Origin: Kitasatospora gansuensis
GTDB lineage: Bacteria; Actinomycetota; Actinomycetes; Streptomycetales; Streptomycetaceae
Direction: 5' to 3'
Length of the DNA: 64,000 nt
Assembly (NCBI RefSeq): GCF_014203705.1
Contig: NZ_JACHJR010000001.1
Span: 1,860,001-1,924,000, forward strand
Both the position numbers and the translations under genes were made by a program. Below the pieces are notes generated by a model that saw only the letters and a list, made by a program, of their open reading frames with translations, ran no database searches and was not told the DNA's origin. Within the stretch, counting starts at the first letter, position 1; each line of letters opens with the position of its first letter. Shown here piece after piece: positions 20,931 to 30,175 of this stretch.

Positions 20931-22133
20931 TCACCCCCGCACGAGCCGGCGCAGCCGGTACAGCACCGTGAACCGCTCGCTCCTCGCCACGGCGGCCCGG
21001 TCCAGCTCCTCCATCAGGCGCCGGGACCGGTGCTCGAGGTCCAGCTCGTCCAGGATCCGGTCCAGCTCGGCGAGCAGCGAACCGTGCAGCTGCCAGGCGT
21101 CGGGACGCTGCTGCACCTGCTCCAGCAGCAGCCGGGCGACGTTCTCCCGGCTGGCCAGCGCGGCGGTGAGCTCGTCGGCCAGCCGCTGTTCGGCCGCCTC
21201 CGCGTTGCGGCTGACCTGGGTGGTGACCAGCACCGAGAAGCTGACCAGGGCACCCCCGATGTGGGTGAGCAGCTCCTCCAGCGCGAGCGCGACGTCCGGT
21301 GGGAACAGCCCCTGGTCGCCGGGGCGACGCTTGGCCAGGTCGGTGAACGAGCGGGCCAGCACCCGGATCACCACGACGCAGATCTCCAGGGTGTCCAGCC
21401 CCGTGCGCAGCACCAGTCGGGGGAGCTGGCCCTCGGAGATCCGGGGGTTCAGCCGCAGGCTGTCCTCGGCCTGCCGGAGCGCGGCGTCCACCTCGGCGAT
21501 CGCCTGGTCCAGCTCGCGGGCCTCGTGCAGCCGGGCGGCGGCGAGGTGCACCTCGGTCGGGCCGTGCAGCTGTTCGGCGAGCCGCAGCAGCAGGTGGCGG
21601 GCCCGGCGGGCCAGGTCCTCGATCGACTCGCCGGCGGTGTCGAGCCAGACCGGGGGTGCGAACAGCAGGTTGAACAGCAGGCCGACCACGGCGCCGATCA
21701 GGGTCTCCAGCACCCGGTCCCAGGCCTGGTTGGCGAGCCTGGTCACCCCCAGCACCAGCATCGCGCTGATCGCCACCTCGTTGACGAACTCGTCCACCCG
21801 GACGAACTGACCGACCGTCAGCGAGGCCAGGATGATCAGCCCCAGGCTCCACCAGCTGAGCCCCATCACGGCGCTGAAGCCGATCGCGATCAGCACGCCC
21901 ACCACCACCGAGTTGACCCGGCGGATGCTGGTGGTCAGCGTCGAGTAGACGGTCACCTGGACCACCAGCAGTGCCGTCAGCGGCGCGGTGAGCGGCGCGG
22001 GCTCGGTGCTCAGCTGCACGGCCACGGCGTAGGAGAGGGTCGCCGCGAGGGTGGCCCGGACGGTCAGGTGGACCACCGGGTCGCGGAGACCGCGGCGTAC
22101 GTTCGCGGACAGGGTCGCTCGCATCTCGTACAT
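20931..22133 (-). CDS. FUSC-type aromatic-acid-exporter-like membrane protein
   Basis: About 400 residues from ATG 22133 (with GGAAGG upstream; ATG 22124 is an alternative close to GGGGAG). The N-terminal 150 residues contain about six hydrophobic segments (LTVRATLAATLSYAVAVQL, APLTALLVVQVTVYSTLTT, VNSVVVGVLIAIGFSAVMG, LGLIILASLTVGQFV). The conserved arginine-rich loop SIRRVNSVVVG fits the FUSC/YccS family. The C-terminal 230 residues are helical and cytoplasmic with coiled-coil character. The family exports aromatic or fusaric acids, or acts in membrane stress. It is divergent from the cysteine leader peptide and transporter. Confidence 0.82.
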   Translation of the reverse strand: MYEMRATLSANVRRGLRDPVVHLTVRATLAATLSYAVAVQLSTEPAPLTAPLTALLVVQVTVYSTLTTSIRRVNSVVVGVLIAIGFSAVMGLSWWSLGLIILASLTVGQFVRVDEFVNEVAISAMLVLGVTRLANQAWDRVLETLIGAVVGLLFNLLFAPPVWLDTAGESIEDLARRARHLLLRLAEQLHGPTEVHLAAARLHEARELDQAIAEVDAALRQAEDSLRLNPRISEGQLPRLVLRTGLDTLEICVVVIRVLARSFTDLAKRRPGDQGLFPPDVALALEELLTHIGGALVSFSVLVTTQVSRNAEAAEQRLADELTAALASRENVARLLLEQVQQRPDAWQLHGSLLAELDRILDELDLEHRSRRLMEELDRAAVARSERFTVLYRLRRLVRG

Positions 22134-22222
22134 TCTCCCCACCTTCCCCCCGATTCCCGGCTCCAGACGCGCAGTGCTCAACTCACAACTCCTGCGCCCG
22201 ACAGCCTTGGATCGCGCACGAT

Positions 22223-22252
22223 TTGACTGCACCGACGATCACCACGCATAGT
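22223..22252 (+). promoter_or_regulatory. Promoter of leaderless cysteine leader transcript
   Basis: TTGACT (22223-22228) and CATAGT (22247-22252) are separated by 18 bases. The expected start point is about seven bases after the -10 box, which falls on the A of the leader-peptide ATG at 22259, so the transcript should be leaderless. Confidence 0.65.
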
Positions 22253-22258
22253 GCCCGC

Positions 22259-22336
22259 ATGGCTGGATACCTCGTTTCGCGCAGGCACATCGACCTGCGC
22301 CGTGTGACGGCGACGAGCTGTCGCCCCAGCTGCTGA
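22259..22336 (+). CDS. 25-codon cysteine-type leader peptide upstream of ABC transporter
   Basis: A very short gene: ATG 22259 to TGA 22336, 25 codons. The peptide contains SRRHIDLRRV followed by two cysteines, the last codon before stop being Cys. The RHIDLRRV-plus-Cys pattern is that of the putative leader peptides found before sulfur and cysteine genes in streptomycetes, thought to sense cysteinyl-tRNA by ribosome stalling. There is no ribosome site upstream, which fits a leaderless transcript. About 220 bases of GC-rich leader follow before the transporter lipoprotein gene. It implies that the downstream transporter handles cystine or another sulfur source. Confidence 0.75.
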   Translation: MAGYLVSRRHIDLRRVTATSCRPSC

Positions 22337-22403
22337 CGCGCGCCCTTCCTCGGCTCTGACGCCGACCGCCCGCTGCGTTCCCCGTTCGACCCGCACACCT
22401 CCG

Positions 22404-22419
22404 CCCGTATCCGTACGGG
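22404..22419 (+). terminator. Possible attenuator hairpin in the leader
   Basis: CCCGTA and TACGGG are inverted arms four bases apart, within the long leader between the leader peptide and the lipoprotein gene. It may be part of an attenuator; stem and alternative pairing were not calculated. Confidence 0.25.
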
Positions 22420-22556
22420 TCCGGGCCGGGTCGTTCCTCCGTTGCCTCCGCCCTGCGCCGGTCTCCGTGTCCGGGGCGGGCCGGCCACGCGATTCGTCCT
22501 CTCCTCACCATCTCTGTGGCCTCACCATCTCTGGCCCCACCATGTCTGGAGCTTCC

Positions 22557-23420
22557 ATGCACCCGCGCCGGGTTCTCCTCGCCGCCCTCGCCGCCGTCGT
22601 CTCCGTCGCCTCGCTCGGCGCGTGCAGCAGCACGTCGACGACGACGAAGTCCGCCGACAACCCGTACAAGCTGTCCGAGCCGGGGACGATACGCGTCGGC
22701 ACGCTCTCGGACGCACCCCCGAACGTCTATCTCAAGGACGGCAAGTTCACCGGCTTCGACAACGACCTGTTCACCGCCGTCGCCGCCAAGGCCGGCCTCA
22801 AGGTGCAGTTCGCCTCGACGGACTTCTCGTCCCTGCTGTCGCAGGTCGCCAACCGCAAGTTCGACGTGGGCAGTTCGTCCATCACCATCACCGAGGCCCG
22901 CAAGAAGACGGTGGCCTTCAGCAACGGCTACGACTTCGGCTACTTCGGGCTCGACGTTCCCGCCGGTTCGCCGATCACCAACTTCGACCAGCTCGCGGGC
23001 AAGCGGGTCGTGGTCGTCCAGGGGACCGTCCAGGACGACTACGCCACCAAGAACAAGCTCGACCCGGTGCGGGTGCCCGACTACAACAGCGCGCTCAACC
23101 AGCTGAAGACCGGCACCGCGCAGGCCTGGATCTCGCCTGCGGAGATCGGCGAGAAGAGCGCCAACGACAGCGGTGGCAAGGTGGTGCTGGCGCAGAAGCA
23201 GCTCAGCTCCTCGCCGACCGCCTTCGCCGTCGCACTGGACCGCCCGGAGCTGCTGGGCGCGCTGAACAAGGCCCTCGACGAGGTGATCGCGGACGGGACC
23301 TGGACGCGTCTGCAGCAGCAGTACTACCCGGGCCGGGCCATCCCGGAGGGCTTCAAGCCCGGCAGCGGTTCGGTCAACTACCCGCCGCTGGCGGCAGCGA
23401 GCGCGTCGGCGACTCCCTGA
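22557..23420 (+). CDS. Amino-acid (probably cystine) ABC transporter substrate-binding lipoprotein
   Basis: A 287-residue periplasmic-type binding protein of the SBP_bac_3 family. The start ATG 22557 has GGAG six bases upstream. The signal ends in a lipobox SLGAC with the lipidated Cys at residue 23. The core has GTIRVGTLSDAPPNVYLKDG, GFDNDLFTAVAAKAGL, VGSSSITITEARKKTVAFS and the Trp near the hinge. It is followed by permease and ATPase genes. The leader peptide upstream suggests cystine or cysteine as ligand; sequence alone cannot prove it. Confidence 0.92.
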   Translation: MHPRRVLLAALAAVVSVASLGACSSTSTTTKSADNPYKLSEPGTIRVGTLSDAPPNVYLKDGKFTGFDNDLFTAVAAKAGLKVQFASTDFSSLLSQVANRKFDVGSSSITITEARKKTVAFSNGYDFGYFGLDVPAGSPITNFDQLAGKRVVVVQGTVQDDYATKNKLDPVRVPDYNSALNQLKTGTAQAWISPAEIGEKSANDSGGKVVLAQKQLSSSPTAFAVALDRPELLGALNKALDEVIADGTWTRLQQQYYPGRAIPEGFKPGSGSVNYPPLAAASASATP

Positions 23421-23462
23421 CACCCGTGACCGTGACCGTGACAGACCGGACAGGAGGCTGAC

Positions 23463-24239
23463 GTGGACCAGTGGGGCACGCTGGCGGAGACGTTCTTCAA
23501 CTGGGAGTCGATGCGCGCCGCGATTCCCGACCTGCTCACCACCGGCGTGCCCAACACGCTGATCCTCGCGGTGACTTCGGCGATCATCGGCACAGTGGTG
23601 GGCCTGCTCCTGGCGGTGGCCGGGATCTCCGGGACCCGCTGGCTGCGCTGGCCGGCCCGCCTCTACACCGACGTGTTCCGCGGCCTCCCGGCCGCGGTCA
23701 CCATCCTGCTGATCGGCGTGGGGCTGGCGCCGCAGGGGCTGCTGATCTGGGGGCCCGATCCGTACCCGCTCGGGATCCTCGCCCTCTCGTTGATCGCCGC
23801 CGCCTACTTCGGCGAGATCTTCCGCTCCGGGATCCAGAGCGTGGAGGCGGGCCAGCTCGAGGCGGCGCGGGCCCTGGGCTTCTCGTACGCCTCGGCGATG
23901 CGGCTGATCATCGTCCCGCTGGGCGTCCGACGGGTCCTGCCGGCCTGGGTCAACCAGCTGATCGCGCTGATCAAGGACTCCAGCCTGATCTACTTCCTCG
24001 GGCTGATGGCCGATCAGCGGGACCTGTTCCGGATCGGCCAGGACTCCGCCGCCAACACCGGCAACGAGTCCGCGCTGGTCCTGGCCGGCCTCTTCTACCT
24101 CCTGCTCACCGTGCCGCTGACACACCTGGTCAACGTGATCGACCGCCGGCTCCGGCTCGGGCGCAGGGTCGTCGAACCGACCACCGAGCCGCCCGCCGCC
24201 GAGCCGGTCCCCGTACCCGAAGGAGCGGCACGTGCCTGA
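23463..24239 (+). CDS. Amino-acid ABC transporter permease
   Basis: A 258-residue polar amino-acid permease (HisM/GlnP type). It starts at GTG or ATG-like codon 23463 after GGAGG. About five or six hydrophobic segments are present; the conserved cytoplasmic coupling loop is [28 protein letters not shown], split by the usual Gly. [11 protein letters not shown] and [13 protein letters not shown] are family signatures. Its end overlaps the ATPase gene by eight bases. It conducts the ligand brought by the lipoprotein. Confidence 0.92.
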   Translation: MDQWGTLAETFFNWESMRAAIPDLLTTGVPNTLILAVTSAIIGTVVGLLLAVAGISGTRWLRWPARLYTDVFRGLPAAVTILLIGVGLAPQGLLIWGPDPYPLGILALSLIAAAYFGEIFRSGIQSVEAGQLEAARALGFSYASAMRLIIVPLGVRRVLPAWVNQLIALIKDSSLIYFLGLMADQRDLFRIGQDSAANTGNESALVLAGLFYLLLTVPLTHLVNVIDRRLRLGRRVVEPTTEPPAAEPVPVPEGAARA

Positions 24240-24999
24240 CCAGCGACCCACCGACACCCCGCCGACCGCTTTCTCGCCGGTCAGCCTGACGACCCGTGAC
24301 CTCCACCTGTCCCTGGGCGGCAACCCGATCCTGCGCGGCGTCGACCTCGACGTCCCGAAGGGGCACACGATCTCCGTCATCGGACCGTCCGGCTCCGGCA
24401 AGTCCACGCTGCTGCGGACGATCAACCGCCTGCTGGAGCCCGACCGCGGCGACATCCTGCTGGACGGTGCGAGCGTCCTGCGGCGCGACCCCGACCTGCT
24501 GCGCCATCAGATCGGCATGGTCTTCCAGCAGTTCAACCTCTTCCCGCACCTGAGCGTCCTGCGCAACCTCACCCTTCCGCTGCGCAAACTGCGGAAGCTC
24601 TCCCGCGACGAGGCGACCGAGACCGCCTACCGCCAGCTCGATCTGGTCGGGCTGCGGCACAAGGCGGATGTCCGCCCCGGACAGCTGTCCGGCGGGCAGC
24701 AGCAGCGGGTGGCCATCGCCCGGGCCCTGGTGATGGAGCCTCAGGTCATGCTCTTCGACGAGGCGACCTCCGCGCTGGACCCGGAACTGGTCAAGGGCGT
24801 ACTGGCCCTGATGGCCGACCTCGGCCGCGAGGGCATGACCATGGTCGTGGTCACGCACGAGATGGGCTTCGCCCGGTCGGTCTCCGACAGCGTCGCCTTC
24901 ATGGACGGCGGCGTGGTGGTCGAGTCCGGCACGCCCGAGGCGGTCTTCGGCGCACCGGAGAGCCCACGGCTCCGGCAGTTCCTCGCGGACGTGCTCTGA
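24232..24999 (+). CDS. Amino-acid ABC transporter ATP-binding protein
   Basis: A 255-residue ABC ATPase. Walker A is GPSGSGKST, the Q loop is [11 protein letters not shown], the signature is [15 protein letters not shown], Walker B is [15 protein letters not shown], and the switch His is in VVVTHEMGF. The start at GTG 24232 lies inside the permease end, so translation is coupled. This completes the three-gene uptake operon. Confidence 0.94.
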   Translation: MPDQRPTDTPPTAFSPVSLTTRDLHLSLGGNPILRGVDLDVPKGHTISVIGPSGSGKSTLLRTINRLLEPDRGDILLDGASVLRRDPDLLRHQIGMVFQQFNLFPHLSVLRNLTLPLRKLRKLSRDEATETAYRQLDLVGLRHKADVRPGQLSGGQQQRVAIARALVMEPQVMLFDEATSALDPELVKGVLALMADLGREGMTMVVVTHEMGFARSVSDSVAFMDGGVVVESGTPEAVFGAPESPRLRQFLADVL

Positions 25000-25085
25000 C
25001 CGCACCTGACACTCCGTCGCTCTTTCCACTGCGCCCGGCCGACCACGTGCCTAAGGTGAGCGGAACGGACCACAGGGAGGTGACC

Positions 25086-26267
25086 GTGCCGATCGACGTC
25101 GAACGGGCCCGGCGGGACACGGCGGGCTGCACGACCGTGACCCATCTCAACAACGCCGGCGCGTCCCTGCCGCCCCGTCAGGTGGTGGACGCGGTGGTGC
25201 GGCACCTGCGGCTGGAGGAGGAGAGCGGCGGCTACGAGGCCGCGATCGCCGAGACCGACCGGATCGAGCACGTCTACGACGCGCTGGCCGGGCTGGTCGG
25301 CGCCGGGCGGCACGAGATCGCCCTGCAGGAGAACGCCACCCGGGCCTGGGACATGGCGTTTCACAGCCTGCGCTGGCAGCCGGGCGACCGGATCCTGACC
25401 TGCCGCTCGGAGTACGCCAGCAACGCGATGGCCTATCTGCAGACGGCCCGCCGGTACGGCGTCCGGATCGAGGTGGTGCCGGACGACGAGCACGGCCAGC
25501 TCTCCGTCCCCGCCCTGCGCGAACTGCTCGACGAGCGGGTCAAACTGATCGGCATCACCCACGTCCCGTCCCAGGGCGGGCTGGTCAACCCGGCGGCCGA
25601 GATCGGCCGGGTGGCCCGGGCGGCCGGGGTGGTGTACCTGCTGGACGCCTGCCAGTCGGCGGGCCAACTACCGCTCGACGTACGGGAGATCGGCTGCGAC
25701 CTGCTCACCGCGACCGGCCGCAAGTACCTGCGCGGCCCGCGCGGCACCGGCTTCCTGTACTGCTCGGAACGGCTGCTGGAGAGCCTGGAGCCGCCGTTCC
25801 TGGACCTGCAGTCGGCGGTCTGGACCGGCCCGGACTCCTACCGGATCCGGGACGACGCCCGCCGGTTCGAGAGCTGGGAGAACGGGACGGCCGCCCGGAT
25901 CGGCCTCGGCGTGGCGGTGGACTACGCGCTCGACCTCGGCCTGCCCGCGATCGAGCAGCGGGTCACCGCACTTGCGGACGGCCTGCGCGACCGGCTCCGC
26001 GCGCTCCCCGGCGTACGGGTGCAGGACCGGGGCGTGCGGCAGTGCGGGATCGTCAGCTTCACCGTGGACGGCCACGACAGCCCCGCACTGGTCCAGCAGC
26101 TGCGGGCCGGGCGGATCAACCTGACCGCCTCCGCAGTCGGTCAGGCCCGCTGGGACCTCGCCGAGCGCGGCCTGGACTCACTGGTTCGCGCCTCGGTCCA
26201 CTACTACAACACCGAGGAGGAGCTGGACCGCCTCTGCGCCGCCCTGCCGGCAGCACGCCCGGCCTGA
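25086..26267 (+). CDS. Class V aminotransferase-fold PLP enzyme
   Basis: A 393-residue fold-type I PLP protein. GTG 25086 has GGGAGG five bases upstream, which fixes the start. NNAGASLPP at the N-terminus, HVPSQGGLVNP, the Asp of LLDACQSAGQL and the PLP lysine in TGRKYLRGPRGTGFLY are the class V (cysteine desulfurase / kynureninase-like / EgtE-like) signatures. It lies 86 bases after the cysteine-type transporter operon on the same strand, so a C-S lyase or desulfurase role in sulfur amino-acid use is attractive but not shown. No conserved cysteine loop of IscS type was noted. Confidence 0.88.
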   Translation: MPIDVERARRDTAGCTTVTHLNNAGASLPPRQVVDAVVRHLRLEEESGGYEAAIAETDRIEHVYDALAGLVGAGRHEIALQENATRAWDMAFHSLRWQPGDRILTCRSEYASNAMAYLQTARRYGVRIEVVPDDEHGQLSVPALRELLDERVKLIGITHVPSQGGLVNPAAEIGRVARAAGVVYLLDACQSAGQLPLDVREIGCDLLTATGRKYLRGPRGTGFLYCSERLLESLEPPFLDLQSAVWTGPDSYRIRDDARRFESWENGTAARIGLGVAVDYALDLGLPAIEQRVTALADGLRDRLRALPGVRVQDRGVRQCGIVSFTVDGHDSPALVQQLRAGRINLTASAVGQARWDLAERGLDSLVRASVHYYNTEEELDRLCAALPAARPA

Positions 26268-26358
26268 CCCCGCGCGCCGTCCCCCTGAATGGTGCCGATC
26301 CGGTCCTATGCTCACTTTTCGGGCGCCGCACTCGGCGCAGCACGGAAAGGGCACCGGC

Positions 26359-26841
26359 ATGAGCACCGACGACCGCCTCACCACCTGTCTGTGGTTCGAC
26401 GGCCAGGCCGAGGAGGCCGCCCAGCACTACCTGTCGATCTTCAAGAACTCCCGGCTCGGCCGGATCGGCCACTACACCGAGGCCGGCCCTGGCCCGGCCG
26501 GTTCGGTGCTGGCCGTGGAGTTCGAGCTGAACGGGCAGAAGTTCGTCGGCCTGAACGGCGGGCCGCTGTTCACCTTCAACGAGTCCGTCTCGTTCCAGGT
26601 CCCGTGCGCCGACCAGGCGGAGATCGACTACTACTGGAGCCGGCTCACCGAGGGCGGCCAGGAAGTCCAGTGCGGCTGGCTGAAGGACAGGTTCGGGGTC
26701 TCCTGGCAGGTGGTGCCCACGGCGTTGATCGACATGGTCGGCGACCCGGACCCGGAGAAGGCCCGACGCACCACCGAGGCGATGCTCCGGATGGTCAAGT
26801 TCGACCTCGCCGAGCTGGAACGGGCCTACGCGGGCGAGTGA
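26359..26841 (+). CDS. PhnB-like VOC-superfamily protein
   Basis: A 160-residue protein of the PhnB / 3-demethylubiquinone-methyltransferase-like glyoxalase fold: [56 protein letters not shown] 26359 follows AAAGGGC. The C-terminal 16 bases overlap the convergent OsmC-like gene. Proteins of this group bind small substrates or drugs; no specific function can be given. Confidence 0.88.
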   Translation: MSTDDRLTTCLWFDGQAEEAAQHYLSIFKNSRLGRIGHYTEAGPGPAGSVLAVEFELNGQKFVGLNGGPLFTFNESVSFQVPCADQAEIDYYWSRLTEGGQEVQCGWLKDRFGVSWQVVPTALIDMVGDPDPEKARRTTEAMLRMVKFDLAELERAYAGE

Positions 26842-27263
26842 GGACCCCGCGGCTCGGCGGCGATGATCGGGGTCCCGCTGCCGACCGCCCGGGTCACCGG
26901 GGTGCGCTCGGCGATGTCCAGCAGCCGGGCCCGCTGGGCCTGGTCCAGCTCGCCGATCAGATCGATCCGCCGGGTGATCCGGACGGCCTTGTCGGCCCCC
27001 TTCTCGTAGCCCAGGTGCACCCGGACGGTCTCCAGCGGCCACTGCTTGCGCTGCGCGTACATCCGCAGCGTGATCGCCGTGCAGGAGCCGAGCGCCGACA
27101 GCAGCAGCCCGACCGGCGTGCTCGCGGTGTCCGCGCCGCCCGCCGACTCCGGCTCGTCGGCGGCGAGTTGGTGCCGTCCGGCGCGGATCTCCACCCGGTA
27201 GTCGTCGCCGGTACTGGTCGCCACGGCCGCCGCCGACCGGACGTACTCGATGCTCTCGGTCAT
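26826..27263 (-). CDS. OsmC-family protein
   Basis: A 145-residue OsmC/Ohr-like protein. The start ATG 27263 follows GGGGGAGAG closely. [25 protein letters not shown] contains the conserved single Cys of the second OsmC motif; no first Cys comparable to Ohr is seen, so classic organic-peroxide reduction is uncertain. [28 protein letters not shown] is typical of the YhfA/OsmC branch. It is convergent with the VOC gene and probably transcribed with the TetR gene upstream (58-base gap). Confidence 0.87.
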   Translation of the reverse strand: MTESIEYVRSAAAVATSTGDDYRVEIRAGRHQLAADEPESAGGADTASTPVGLLLSALGSCTAITLRMYAQRKQWPLETVRVHLGYEKGADKAVRITRRIDLIGELDQAQRARLLDIAERTPVTRAVGSGTPIIAAEPRGPHSPA

Positions 27264-27321
27264 CTCTCCCCCTGGGGTTCGCCTGCCGCCGACCCTACCC
27301 GGGTGCTCCGCCGACGGACGA

Positions 27322-27975
27322 TCACCCCTCCGCCTCCCAGAGCCCGGCGAAGAGCTGGTCCAACTGCTCCTCGCCGACCGGCGGTTCGGCCATCGGCTCG
27401 GTGGCCCGGGTGTGGAACCCGGCCAGCAGCAGGGCCAGGTAGCGCCGCCACAGGCCGGGGCGCAGGTCATCGGCGGCCGGCACGGCCCGGCAGAGCGGGC
27501 CGAGCAGGAAGAGCAGGTCCATCGGGACCACGTCCAGCCGCATGGTGCCCTGCTTCTGCGCCCGGACCATCAGGGCGGTGACGGTGGCGGCGTTCCGGTG
27601 GCTCATCTCGGCCAGCGCGGGGACGCTCGGGATCGCCATCGTCACCAGGTCGTTGAACCCCCGGTTGGCCGCGACCAGTTCGAAGATCCGGCCGAAGTAC
27701 CGCTCGATCTCGGCCCAGGCGTCCTCACCCGCGAGCGCCTGCTCACCGGCCTCGGCCAGCACTGAGCCCGCCGTGGCGAACACCTCACCGATCAGGTCCT
27801 CCCGGGTCGGGAAGTGCCGGTAGAGGGTGGCGTTGCCGACCCCCGCCCGGCGGGCGATCACGTCCAGCGGCGTGTTCAGCCCCTGCTGGGCGAAGAGCTC
27901 GGCCGCCGCCTCGACCAGCGCCTCGCGGTTGCGCCGGGCGTCCCGCCGGAGGGGCGTGGCCTGCTGATCCGTCAT
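27322..27975 (-). CDS. TetR-family repressor, divergent to QcrB-like gene
   Basis: A 217-residue regulator. The HTH is [16 protein letters not shown] with [23 protein letters not shown]. The ligand half has the [15 protein letters not shown] region of the TetR_C branch common in streptomycetes. It starts at ATG 27975 and is divergent from the cytochrome b gene at 28099. Two inverted copies of an 11-base word in the gap are its likely operators. It may sense a respiratory-chain poison or redox compound; this is inference. Confidence 0.9.
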   Translation of the reverse strand: MTDQQATPLRRDARRNREALVEAAAELFAQQGLNTPLDVIARRAGVGNATLYRHFPTREDLIGEVFATAGSVLAEAGEQALAGEDAWAEIERYFGRIFELVAANRGFNDLVTMAIPSVPALAEMSHRNAATVTALMVRAQKQGTMRLDVVPMDLLFLLGPLCRAVPAADDLRPGLWRRYLALLLAGFHTRATEPMAEPPVGEEQLDQLFAGLWEAEG

Positions 27976-27997
27976 GGGCCCACCCTAACCAATCCCC

Positions 27998-28062
27998 GAA
28001 ACGGGGACCGTTCCCCGCTACTGCTAGGGTACCGTCCAGAAGTGGGGGTCAGTCCCCGTTTC
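27998..28062. promoter_or_regulatory. Duplicated inverted 11-mer, putative TetR operators
   Basis: GAAACGGGGAC (27998-28008) recurs exactly as its reverse complement GTCCCCGTTTC (28052-28062). The first copy is also part of a local palindrome CGGGGA-N4-TCCCCG (28002-28017). Both copies lie in the 123-base gap between the divergent TetR and QcrB-like genes, an arrangement suited to one repressor controlling both. Confidence 0.65.
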
Positions 28063-28098
28063 CACTGGAGCACCCGGATCGCGCACAAGGGGAGTGCC

Positions 28099-29673
28099 AT
28101 GACCACCCGTCAGAACTCGGGGCGTCGCACGGCGGACTGGCTGGACGGCAGGCTGGGCATCCACACGCTCGCCCGGACCAATCTGCGCAAGATCTTTCCG
28201 GACCACTGGTCCTTCATGCTCGGCGAGATCTGCCTCTACAGCTTCATCGTCATCATCCTGACCGGCGTCTACCTGACGATGTTCTTCAAGCCGAGCATGG
28301 CCGAGGTGGTCTACCACGGCCCGTACGTGCCGCTCAGCGGCATCCGGATGTCGGAGGCGTACGCCAGTACCATGCACATCAGCTTCGAGGTGCGCGGCGG
28401 GCTGCTGATCCGTCAGATCCACCACTGGGCCGCGCTGGTCTTCGTCGCGGCGATGTTCGTGCACATGATGCGGGTCTTCTTCACCGGGGCGTTCCGCAAG
28501 CCGCGCGAGATCAACTGGCTGTTCGGCTTCCTGCTGCTGTTCCTCGGGCTGCTGGACGGCTTCTTCGGCTACTCGCTGCCCGACGACCTGCTCTCGGGCA
28601 CCGGCATCCGCTTCGTCGAGGGCGTCACGCTGGCGGTGCCGCTGATCGGGACCTACGCGCAGATGTTCCTGTTCGGCGGGGAGTTCCCCGGCACCGACAT
28701 CGTGCCGCGGTTCTTCACCATTCACGTGCTGCTGATCCCGGGCGTCATGCTGGGCCTGCTGGTGGCGCACCTGATCCTGGTCTTCTACCACAAGCACACC
28801 CAGTGGGCCGGGCCCGGACGTACCGAGAAGAACGTGGTCGGCATGCCGCTGATGCCGGTCTACCTGGCCAAGGCCGGTGGCTTCTTCTTCCTGGTCTTCG
28901 GCATCATCGCGGCCATCTCCGCCATCGCCACCGTCAACCCGATCTGGGCATACGGCCCGTACCGCCCCGACCAGGTCTCCACCGACGCCCAGCCCGACTG
29001 GTACATGGGCTTCGCGGAGGGCCTGATCCGGGTGATGCCGGGCTGGGAGATCGGCCTCTGGGGCCACACCCTCAACCTCGGCATCCTGATCCCCTTCCTG
29101 GCCTTCCCGCTGGTGCTGGCCGCCATCGCGGCCTACCCCTTCGTCGAGAGCTGGATCACCCAGGACAAGCGCGAGCACCACCTGCTCGACCGCCCGCGCA
29201 ACGCCCCCGTGCGCACCGCGTTCGGCGCGGCCTGGATCAGCCTCTACCTGGTGCTGCTGGCCGGCGGCGGCAACGACCTGTTCGCCACCCACCTGCACCT
29301 CTCGCTGAACAGCATCACCCACGCGGTCCGGATCGGTGCGTTCGTGGTGCCGGTCGCGGTCTTCCTGATCACCAAGCGCTGGTGCCTCGGCCTCCAACGG
29401 CGGGACCGGGACAAGGTGTTGCACGGCCGGGAGACGGGCATCATCAAGCGGCTGCCGCACGGCGAGTTCGTCGAGCTCCACGAGCCGCTGCCGCAGGCCG
29501 AGTTGCACCGGCTGACCGCACACGAGCAGTACACCCCCGCCGAACTCCCGCCCCGGGCCGGGCTGCTGACCAAGCTCCGGGTCCGCGCCTCGCACGCGTA
29601 CTTCGGCCCGGCCGGCCAGATCAGCCGCCCGACCGCCGAGCAGTACCGCGAATCCCTCACCGACCAGCACTGA
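28099..29673 (+). CDS. Orphan cytochrome b subunit (QcrB paralogue)
   Basis: A 524-residue membrane protein with the fold of actinobacterial QcrB. ATG 28099 follows AAGGGGAG. Haem b ligands are visible as two His pairs: HHW ... FVHMM in one helix and FTIHV ... VAHLI in another. The quinol-site motif is PDWYMG. About nine membrane helices and the C-terminal tail fit the family. The usual qcrC and qcrA neighbours are absent; instead a PPOX/F420-type protein follows 11 bases later and a TetR gene is divergent. It may be an inhibitor-resistant spare subunit or a separate quinone oxidoreductase. Which is unknown. Confidence 0.92.
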   Translation: MTTRQNSGRRTADWLDGRLGIHTLARTNLRKIFPDHWSFMLGEICLYSFIVIILTGVYLTMFFKPSMAEVVYHGPYVPLSGIRMSEAYASTMHISFEVRGGLLIRQIHHWAALVFVAAMFVHMMRVFFTGAFRKPREINWLFGFLLLFLGLLDGFFGYSLPDDLLSGTGIRFVEGVTLAVPLIGTYAQMFLFGGEFPGTDIVPRFFTIHVLLIPGVMLGLLVAHLILVFYHKHTQWAGPGRTEKNVVGMPLMPVYLAKAGGFFFLVFGIIAAISAIATVNPIWAYGPYRPDQVSTDAQPDWYMGFAEGLIRVMPGWEIGLWGHTLNLGILIPFLAFPLVLAAIAAYPFVESWITQDKREHHLLDRPRNAPVRTAFGAAWISLYLVLLAGGGNDLFATHLHLSLNSITHAVRIGAFVVPVAVFLITKRWCLGLQRRDRDKVLHGRETGIIKRLPHGEFVELHEPLPQAELHRLTAHEQYTPAELPPRAGLLTKLRVRASHAYFGPAGQISRPTAEQYRESLTDQH

Positions 29674-29684
29674 CGGAGCGTGAG

Positions 29685-30128
29685 ATGCGCCTGCCCAGCG
29701 ACCAACTCGCCGACAAGCAGTACCTGTTGCTCACCACCTTCGAGCCCGACGGCACCGCCGCCACCGCCACCACCTGGGTGGTGCCGGACGGCCCGGCGCT
29801 CGGCGTCTGGGCCCGCACCGACTCGGCGGTGGTGCGGCACGTCCGGAGCCACCCGGGCGTCCTGGTCGAGCCCTGCGACCAGCACGGCCGCCCGCTCGGC
29901 GGGCGGCAGCAGGCCCGCGCCGCCCTCTGCGACCCGGACACCACTGCCTGCTACCGGACTTCACTGCTCAACAAGTACGGCCTGACGGGGATGCTCGCCC
30001 TGATCCGCAGCCGGCTCCGGCTCGGACTGGCCGGGACGGTCGGCATCCGGATCACCCTCACCGACCCGGACGCCGCCCTGCCGTTCGGCGCCGCCTGGAC
30101 CCCGTCCCCCTGGTACAGCCTCAACTGA
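29685..30128 (+). CDS. PPOX-class (F420-type) flavin/deazaflavin-binding protein
   Basis: A 147-residue split-barrel protein: QYLLLTTFEPDGTAATATTWVVPDG is the typical first half, and RTDSAVVRHVRSHPGVLVEPCDQHGRPLG the second. The ATG 29685 has GGAG upstream and lies 11 bases after the QcrB-like stop, so they form an operon. Members of the family reduce quinones, tetrapyrroles or other substrates with F420 or FMN. The link with an orphan cytochrome b suggests redox handling of a quinone-like compound. Confidence 0.85.
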   Translation: MRLPSDQLADKQYLLLTTFEPDGTAATATTWVVPDGPALGVWARTDSAVVRHVRSHPGVLVEPCDQHGRPLGGRQQARAALCDPDTTACYRTSLLNKYGLTGMLALIRSRLRLGLAGTVGIRITLTDPDAALPFGAAWTPSPWYSLN

Positions 30129-30175
30129 CCGCAGGGGGCGGGCCGGGGCGAGCGCTGTCGGAGCCGTACGGTTGG

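Noticed and set aside
22239..24455. 738-residue minus-strand frame opposite the ABC operon
   Set aside because: Shadow of three well-supported transporter genes.
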